In this document: in pieces, positions 56,480-64,000 of the stretch
Numbering within the stretch: position 1 is the stretch's first letter
Layout: each line of letters starts with the position of its first letter
Assembly (NCBI GenBank): GCA_021234155.1
Contig: JAJEKV010000085.1
Location: 1,080,800 to 1,144,799, forward strand
Reading direction: 5' to 3'
Source of the DNA: Isoetes taiwanensis
Taxonomy: Eukaryota > Streptophyta > Lycopodiopsida > Isoetales > Isoetaceae
Length of the DNA: 64,000 bases
Position numbers and translations under genes: made by a program
The notes under the pieces: model-generated
Database searches by the model: none
What the model saw: only the letters and a program-made list of their open reading frames with translations
What the model was told of the DNA's origin: nothing

Positions 56480-57620
56480 TAAAGGTAAACACATAGACCG
56501 AGTGCTCAAGGCTCACATGGATGAATTTGAGTCACTTGCAGATCTCAATGGTCACTCCGATCCAAAACTAAAATTCCACATCTTTTTCGACCACTGCGTG
56601 GAGCACCCCTAATAATGGCTGATGGCAAACAAAAGCCACCGAAACAAGATTGGATACACATGAAGACCTCTTTTCTTTCCCATTACGGCACCCTTGCGGA
56701 TGATCAACAATAACCGAGCGACCTCAACACACTCAAGGAACCGAGGAGAATCGCGCGCCGAGACTTTTGCGGACCGATGCAGATCTTAGTCAACAAGTTG
56801 AAGGAATTTCCAACCCAAAGCCAAATTCTAGTGTGGTTTCTTCAAGGCTTACCCTCTCACATCCGATTTATGACTCGGTATTTGCGCCCCAAGACATTAC
56901 AAAGAAGCCATTGAATTAGTCAATCACTCTGTTCATGTTTCCTCACGCGGTGATCAAGCCACGATACTCCCATTTCCCTCGGCTACACCCATCGCCAAGA
57001 CTGACCTCGTGCCTCCACGGCCAGGTTCCCCAAGAAATAACATTTGGTGTACTATTTGCCATTACTTCGGGACATCTCGGCTAATGAGTGTAACTTCCGT
57101 GGATAGCATGATCCATTGCAAACGCCGCAACATGCGTAACCACACCAGCAGAGAAGAATGTACAAATCCACGACCAAATCCAGATCGACAACGTCTTGTT
57201 CACCAAGTGCGTAAGGTACCCACCCATAAACTCAACCACGCACACAGAGGCACAGCCCACGACAACAACAACAACCCGGCAAAGAACAACAAAGAACCAC
57301 AACGTGGACCTCCTCGCTCCACTTTTGATCCAAGCAAGTCCCAATGTTTCAACTCAGGACCAATGGGGTCATCACCGGAGATTGTCCTCAACTTCCTCAA
57401 GTTCAAATACAAATTCGGCACCAATCAAACCACTACGAAGGCGTCTTACACCTTTTCAAGTATGGGAAGCCAAGGGAAGGCAAGGCCCACGCCAGTTAGT
57501 TTGCTCAAACGGCCACCACGGCCACCACAACAACAACCACGCCAACAAGCAAACAACTCAAAAACAATTGGATGATCAACTCCAAGAAGAAATTTACCAT
57601 GCAATCAACACCAGCCTTTG
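56480..57620 (+). pseudogene. Gypsy gag, broken
   Basis: Frame pieces: HMDEFESLADLNGHSD, DLNTLKEPRRIARRDF, then QILVNKLKEFPTQSQILVWF LQGLPSHIRFMTRYL (a gag helix block), then a possible zinc-knuckle remnant (CTICHYFGTS). The 57,196-57,621 stretch is Asn/Thr/Gln-rich. Assigned by position and the gag-like helix. Confidence 0.6.
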
Positions 57621-58139
57621 AATCCTCCAACCGGATTGAGGTTCTCCTCATTCCCCACGCCATAAGCACCCCTGCACCAAGTTTTTGCAAACATTCGTAC
57701 CGGTGAGCCATCAACCAAATCTGTTCATTTTGCACCCAAACTGATCAACTACTTCCTCATGTTCAACCTAAACTTCAAAAAGTCTGCTTCAACTCATCGA
57801 ACGCGCGGAAGGTAAGGCACTCAAGTCCGTCAATGCTACCACACGACGGAGCCACGCACCCATTTAATGCCCACGACATCCGCAACACCACCACTCAACA
57901 TTGCCGCTGAAGTCGACCTCCTCAACAAGGTAGCTACATCTATTGGCTGAGCAACAACAACCCACCGGATCCACCACAACTACCGCAATCCCTCCCGAAC
58001 TTCAACAAGAACTTGCTAAAATCAAAATTCCTCACCCTTTTACGACTATCCTACAACTATGTCCAAAGACTACGAGCACATTTTACAAAACCTCAGATAA
58101 TTCGGCATGCGTACGCCACATCAACACCCACGGTGCATG

Positions 58140-58674
58140 CATGCACATCGCAATAAAAAGGTCGTTCACCATGTTCGATCGATGGTGGCGTACAAGCATC
58201 AATCTTATTACGGATAATCTCAGACGACAATTGGGCATAAGGGAGCTCCATACGCCCCTTATGACATCAAGCTTATGAATGGCCATATCACGCGACCACA
58301 AGGAGTTACACAACCAATACCACCAATATTGAGATCTACAATTTACCATGGAATTCCCGGGTGTTTGGAGAGCGTGAGAAGATCCCGAGATTATGAAATG
58401 TTAGTAGGACTAACCCTTTTTGAGACAAGCTAAAAGCATTCACCATGGGGCCACAGATCAACTTGTTATCACAGATGGCAAGCTCACTGCCACGATGGAT
58501 CTGACCACGGGCCAGATCATTTCTGTAGATCACGCTGAATCAGACAGTGACTCTGAACAAGTTTGCAACACCTATCAGTTACAAGCCAAGGGTTTGCCAC
58601 TCACGGCTTACCCAGAATACAATCAACCATGGGAAGACATGGATATTGATAAAGGCATAGCATTATTTGGTTGA
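58140..58674 (+). pseudogene. Gypsy aspartic protease region, broken
   Basis: Two frames together give SIDGG (a degraded D-x-G active site) and INLITDNLRRQLGI, the usual sequence right after it. ELHTPPYDIKLMNGHITRPQ G follows in another frame. The open piece 58,420-58,674 (TDGKLTATMDLTTGQIISVD) is the protease-RT spacer. Confidence 0.6.
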
Positions 58675-58999
58675 CCCCTATTTGACACCTTGTAACAACG
58701 CTCACATTGGTTCCACATGAGGAGACGGTACCCCAGCTCCTCCTCCCCGCTCAAGAAGACACCACACCAACTCCTAGTGGCACGCCACTATTTTTCAAAA
58801 TTGGTCAACATGAACATCCTCGTCGCATACTCGTGAGCCAGCCCACACTGTTCAGGATGATCAAGTCATTCCACACATTCAAACTCCTGCAGTAGACATA
58901 ATTGATATTGGAACAAATCAACCAATCCGATTGGCACGCGACCTCACGCCAGCATTCAGGGAGCAAGCCATTGTGCTATTCAAACGTTTCAAGCACATC

Positions 59000-59830
59000 T
59001 TTGCTTGGAGCTACAAAGACCTCCGAGGTATCAAGAAAGAATTGGGACAACTCTCGATTCCCACCAAGCCAGATGCTAGACCCATCTAGCAACGACAGTA
59101 CCGGCTTAACCCAAACTACCGCGGAAAAGGTTAAAGCCTAAAATTGACAAGCTTTTGTATTTGGACTTATCTACGAGGTCAAACATTGAATGGGTAAGTC
59201 CTATTGTTATTGCCCTCAAACATAATGGAAAAATTCGTTTGTGTGGATTATAGAAAACTCAATCAAGCCACGGACCGGGATCATTTCCCTCTCCCCTTCA
59301 CGGATCAAGTGTTGGAAGATGTAGCAGGCCACGAGATGTACTCCTTCATGGACGGCTTCTCCGGTTATAATCAAATATCCATTCGAGAAGAAGATCAACT
59401 AAAGACTACCTTCACTACTCCATGGGGTACCTTTGCTTACAAAGTCGCTCCTTTTGGATTGTCAAACTCACCATCCACATTTCAACGCATTATGCTTGCT
59501 CGCTTTTTCAAGAGTACATGCAAGTTCATCCTTTCTCGCAAGTCTTTCGTGATGACTTCTCCACTTACACCCACGTTATGGACCATTTGGTAAAACTTGA
59601 ACTAGTTTTTCAACGCCGTGATGAATCGAATTAGCCTCAATCCGAAAAAGTGCACCTTCCGTGGTCACCTCGGGTGTATTTTAGGACATGTCGTGAGTCG
59701 ACACGGGCATTACAACGGACCCAGCCAAAATCAGCCGTGGTCATCAGAGCATATCCACCGCGAATATCAAGACACACGCTCCTTTCTTGGCAAAGTCAAC
59801 TTCTATGCCACCTTTATTCCGTAATTGGCA
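59000..59830 (+). pseudogene. Gypsy reverse transcriptase, broken
   Basis: FVCVDYRKLNQATDRDHFPL PFTDQVLEDVAGHEMYSFMD, GFSGYNQISIREEDQLKTTF, PWGTFAYKVAPFGLSNSPST FQRIM, then in other frames VFRDDFSTY (from F.DD), ISLNPKKCTFRG and GCILGHVVSRHG. All major RT blocks are present in order but spread over at least three frames. Confidence 0.85.
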
Positions 59831-59959
59831 CCGATTGCCGATCCAATTCACAAACCGACCGAAATCCATACACATGGACTTGGACATCCGATGCAAATCA
59901 AGCTTTTAAAGAACTCAAAGTCAAGCTCACGTAAGCCCCCTCGCTAGTACCACCTCAAT

Positions 59960-60340
59960 GGGACAAACCATTTCATGTCCATGTTGATGTTTCGTGCTTT
60001 GCGATTGAGCCGTTCTAGCTCAAGAGTATGCACCAAATCGGGACAAGCCCATCGAATCACACGCGTAAAAACTCAATCCCGGCCGAGCGAACTATTCGCC
60101 ACGAGGAAAGGGAAGCCCTTGGCCTTATCTTTTGTGTACAACGCTGACACTATCTTCTTGGTAGTCAAATTCGCTTTTATGTGGATCATCAAGCTCTTCT
60201 ATATTTAATCAATAAGCCAAACCCCACGGGCCGAATTGCTCGATGGATATTGATATTGCAAGAGTTTGCCCTTTTGACATTATTCACAAGCCGACGCGCC
60301 ACACGGCCCCCGACTATCTTTCACACGATACACACGGATG
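59960..60340 (+). pseudogene. Gypsy RNase H, broken
   Basis: Pieces: EEREALGLIFCVQ, FYVDHQALLYLINKPNPTGR IARWILILQEFALL. Typical of the Ty3/gypsy RNase H domain between RT and integrase. Confidence 0.75.
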
Positions 60341-60499
60341 ATCCCCTGAAGGAGTTCACGATGCCCTTCCCGATGCTCAACTGTTCTCGGTCACCGCCAC
60401 GCCCATTGGTACCACGACTATCAACGCTTTCCTCACGGGCGCACTCCCGCCAAGTGACCCCACGCCTTCCGTAAAGACAACTTCTGTGATAAACAACAA

Positions 60500-61760
60500 T
60501 TCCTTCGCTGGCACGAGATTATACGATGGTTGCCGGCCATCTCTATAAATGTGGCAAAGACAATGTGCTCGACGATGTGTTCTTCCTCAATAAGTCCCTC
60601 GATCTAGTCAAACAAGCCCAATTAAGGACTTGGCGCTGGTCATTTCAGCGAGACAACACGCCAAGGAAACTCCTCCTTGCCGGGTATTACCGCCCACGCT
60701 TTTCAAAGATGCTCACAAATACACACGCACGCGGTGATGTTTGTCGAGGCTTGGTAGACCCACGCCCGTGGACGCCTCGCCGCCACGCCAATAGCCACGC
60801 CTCCCCTTTGCCAAATGGGGTATGGATTTTGTTGGTCCCATGGACCCACCCGCAATCAACACTAGGGCACGCTTACATTCTAGTCTTCACGGACTATGCA
60901 ACCAAATGGGCTGAAGCGCAGCTCTCTACTCGACAACACGGGCCGCTAGTACAAATGCCTAAGGTTCTCTACAAGAACATCATCACGATTTGATGTCCCT
61001 TAGAATTAGTTAGTGATCGTGGAGTTCATTTCATCAATCACACTATTGCTGAACTCACTAACTATCCGCACATTCATCACGTAAAAAGCACTTTACTATC
61101 CCCGTGGTAATGGTTTGGCTGAAAGCACAAACAAGGTGCTTATCCACATTCTCAAGAAGATTTGTGATCCTACAAGAAAAGATTGGCAAGATAAGTTACC
61201 CACAGCTTTATGGGCTTACAATACAACATACAAAGTAGCAACCGGTCAAACACCTTTTTCGACTTGTGTATGGCCAAGAGGCTTTTATGCCTTTTGAGTT
61301 CATTTTACCCTCACTCAAATTTGAAGTTAGCAAATGTAACATAATCCATCGCCAGCCTTTGCAAGAACGAAGTTTATCAACCGGAACAACCGGATGAACT
61401 TCAAGAGATGCTTTTCTTAGACTTCAACAAGGCAAACAACTACAAAAACAATGGCATGACAAACACATCAAAAACAAAACTTTTCAAATTGGCTGACTTA
61501 GTTCTTTTTACTTAACTCGAGATATCAACAACATCCCCGCAAACTCAAGCTCGATGGTCGGGACCATACAAAATTTCCGAGATACCACATCCCGGAGTTT
61601 TACAATTACAAGAATTGAATGGCACTCCATTTCCTACATTAGTCAATGGATTTCGACTCAAGAAATTTCAAACCCCCGGCCGCAAAGATCCTTAGCTCAA
61701 GAACAAAATTTACAACAAGATACCACTTGTACAAATTTATGAGAAACACTTTTCTATTAT
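60500..61760 (+). pseudogene. Gypsy integrase and C-terminal domain, broken
   Basis: Core pieces: FADYATKWAEA-like FTDYATKWAEAQL, then LVSDRGVHFINHTIAELTN in other frames, GLAESTNKVLIHILKKICDP and LPTALWAYNTTYKVATGQTP. C-terminal domain: GPYKISEIPHPGVLQLQELN GTPFPTLVNGFRLKKF. Frames are broken repeatedly. Confidence 0.8.
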
Positions 61761-63561
61761 GTACAAAATTGCCCAAAGGCTACAATTACTGTGGGATTTT
61801 TCACCCGAAAAGTCCTAAACTAAACAAAAATTGGGAAAACCCCTATCATGTCAAGCTATCGCCCTTTACTCGGGGCACTCCACTCTGAGGATGCGGAAGC
61901 CCCACAAACCGCGACCACTCCAAATGAACGATCACCTCCCGGGCGATCGAAGTTTATCTCCGGGTTGACGCTGCTGCCTCCAACCAAGGATCCATAGGGA
62001 TCCGGGCGATTCCTCAGACGCCACGATCGACGCCGCCCATCTTGCATGTAATCCGGCCAAGGAAGCTCACCGGACCATGTTATCGAGTTCTCCATCTTCA
62101 TTTTAATTTTGGTTCTTCTCGACGAACCCAACTTCCAATTTATAGGGTAATACCAACCCTAGCAAATGCTTTCTAAAGGTCACCTCACGATATTCCGTGA
62201 ATCATTCCCCCACCGATATTTTTGTACCGCAAACTTTTCGACTTCTCTTTTTAATATTCTCGACAACCGCCAGCCAGCTAATACCGGCCCGCCATTAAAG
62301 TTTTATTCTCCCGCCAGAACTCTCACGATCTTGGTCCAAGGTCGCTCTCTTGAGATTCTCAATCGCCACGATCTTTCACACGCGTGTCTCCCACGCACTC
62401 AAAAAAAACCCTTCCCAACCGCCACTTCCACTCCCTCACTTTTCACTCATACTCCACTCCGCCCTTCCGACTTCGCATCTCGGGCGACCTCGACCTTCAA
62501 GATGGCTTCTACCTCCAAGAACTCAACACTCAACGCGATCGCACCAATGGATCCAGCGCGCACTGAAAAATATCAAGTTCGCTTTTTCATCCGCACCAGC
62601 CCCACATCCGCATCACCTATAACCTCCCCGGTGAGTTCCGGATTGTTTCATTTTCTCGCAACAGAACTCCCCTGCCCCAACAAGAACAAATTACAAAGAA
62701 TTTGTGGTTAACCCGGGTGAAGGCGTAAGATGGATATGCCTCCCAAGTCGATGGAAACCCTATACTCCTAAACCCTCAAACCATAGCCTCTCGCTTTTTC
62801 TACCCAATCCGCCCAATGCCTTGTCTTACCTTGACATTGGTAAATATGATATTTCCAAATTCTCGCTTCTATTCCTTATAATGTCGCACAAACCAAGTTG
62901 TCCACCTTTCCAAAGCAACATGATGCCTTTACCAAGTTTCTTTGAGGAAATTTTGGGTTACTCCATGAAGAATACCTCTATTAACGATGTTTTCTACCAT
63001 CCTCAGACTATATCCTCACCAACACCATAAACAATCAATTGACTCAACTCCTCAGACGTAGATTTCAACAGAACTTGATGCACTCGTAAAAATCCTAACT
63101 CTTCCTGACGCCCCATGGGAGCCCACTTCCGTGCTTTCATTAATCATCGCACTCCCACGCCATCATGCCCCCTTCTCCACCAAGCCAACATCCCCGACCT
63201 TATTATTGATGCTTTGAAAGGTCTTCAACCAAACTCTCCTCCTTCTCAAGACTGGCCAATCTCGGCCGCCCAACTCCGCATGTAAATATTTCACAACCAC
63301 CGCCTCCACCTCCTCAGAATTCCAATTCTCTAAAACCTATTCCTTCGTTGATAACCAACCACCGTAACAAACCACCGCTAACCTTGTGCAACAATTCCAC
63401 TTTCGCACTCAACAAAGACCAAAGAAAAAACAACAAGCAGAAGAAGACAACAAAACTCCCATTGATCTCACGAAGTACTCACAAGGACACTCACAAAGAA
63501 TGACCAAGGATCTATAAACAAGGGTGACAGATCAAAGCCATCCCATCCACCTCCTCACACC
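61761..63561 (+). pseudogene. Downstream accessory ORF region of the gypsy element, unrecognised
   Basis: After integrase comes a leader-like stretch with CCAATTTATAGGGTAATACC (about 62,135-62,155), then protein-like pieces such as MASTSKNSTLNAIAPMDPAR, TYNLPGEFRIVSFSRN and LWLTRVKA in different frames. Tat and Athila elements often carry an extra gene downstream of pol. No domain recognised here. Confidence 0.4.
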
Positions 63562-64000
63562 GTGGATACCTACAAGGAAGCTGTCCTCACCGCCTTTGAT
63601 GCCCTCCGTGATCATCACCGTAACTTCATAGCAGCCACTGTGGCACGACACGAGTCCGTGGACCAACTCCAAGCCAAGTCATCACAATCAAGATCGATTT
63701 GGTCGATCGTGAGGCCGAGAAGAAGCCTTGCACAATCAATTCATGATCCATCGAGAAACCCTTCATCAATCCCAAAGAATTGTCAAGGAACTCAAGGAGT
63801 CCCTCAAACAAAACGACACCAAGTACACCGATCTTGAGACACGCTACAACAACTGGGTCGTCACTTAATAATGCTACTCGACCGAGAACAAAGACACTTC
63901 AGATACCAACTTGATACTTGAGTCCAAGGTCACGACTTTCAAACCACCTTGCGTAATAAGGATGCTCACATCGCATCTCTCCAAGGCAAGTTAGACCAGC
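63562..64000 (+). pseudogene. Coiled-coil-encoding accessory ORF, runs off the window
   Basis: Heptad-like chain over two frames: DTYKEAVLTAFDALRDHHRN FIAATVARHESVDQLQ, then ALHNQFMIHRETLHQSQRIV KELKESLKQNDTKYTDLETR, and near the end TLRNKDAHIASLQGKLDQ. Leu/Ile spacing suggests a long coiled coil. Probably the C-terminal half of the accessory protein begun upstream. Broken by frameshifts; the end is outside the window. Confidence 0.5.

Larger units (their letters stand above)
55807..64000 (+). mobile_element. Ty3/gypsy retrotransposon (Tat/Athila-like), decayed, partial
   Basis: Plus-strand order: PBS, gag, protease, RT, RNase H, integrase, then a downstream ORF. RT before integrase defines Ty3/gypsy. 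The RT text (VDYRKLNQATDRDHFPLPF) and RNase H text (DHQALLYLINKPNPTGRIAR) are of the Tat/Athila kind. Stops and frameshifts occur every few hundred bases. The 3' LTR lies past the window end. Confidence 0.8.

Overview
The window is plant nuclear DNA, probably from a large-genome, seed-free land plant; a fern is my best guess. This rests on an intact eight-exon bilin reductase gene of the HY2 family with a plastid transit peptide, on plant-type Ty1/copia, Ty3/gypsy and LINE elements making up most of the sequence, and on a LINE family with microsatellite tails. The lineage below land plant is inference.

Layout. 0-4 kb: mostly non-coding, with a LINE reverse transcriptase (RT) scrap. 3.8-8.7 kb: a decayed minus-strand Ty1/copia element with a complete 5' LTR but only 65 bp of its 3' LTR. 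9-15.2 kb: short fragments of one LINE family in both orientations, and a possible spliced gene remnant with a duplicated splice acceptor. 15.2-16.4 kb: a four-exon gene remnant resembling DUF3504/Crypton tyrosine recombinases, with one in-frame stop. 17.4-21.4 kb (minus): the intact HY2-family gene, 333 codons by my splice model. 22.5-25 kb: a LINE tail, a diverged direct repeat and a 205-bp solo LTR whose empty site survives in the sister copy.

25.3-53.6 kb: a LINE whose ORF1 is split by a roughly 25.1-kb CACTA-type (En/Spm-like) DNA transposon at 26,303-51,425. The transposon has 27-bp terminal inverted repeats, long A/T-rich tandem subterminal arrays at both ends and a 3-bp AGG target duplication. 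When the transposon and one AGG are ignored, LINE ORF1 reads in frame across the site. I saw no transposase inside. It carries broken pieces of host genes (amino-acid transporter-like, FURRY/MOR2-like, MATE transporter and one unknown) and a full-length nested L1-type LINE (42,508-50,325) with its own 15-16 bp target duplication and a paralogous empty site at 40.3 kb.

53.7-64 kb: a minus-strand LTR with a polypurine tract, then a decayed plus-strand Ty3/gypsy element (5' LTR end, PBS, gag, protease, RT, RNase H, integrase) followed by a downstream coiled-coil ORF that runs off the window. Apart from the HY2-family gene, almost every coding stretch is a mobile-element or gene-fragment pseudogene. 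Splice models, family names and repeat limits were worked out by eye, without any search.
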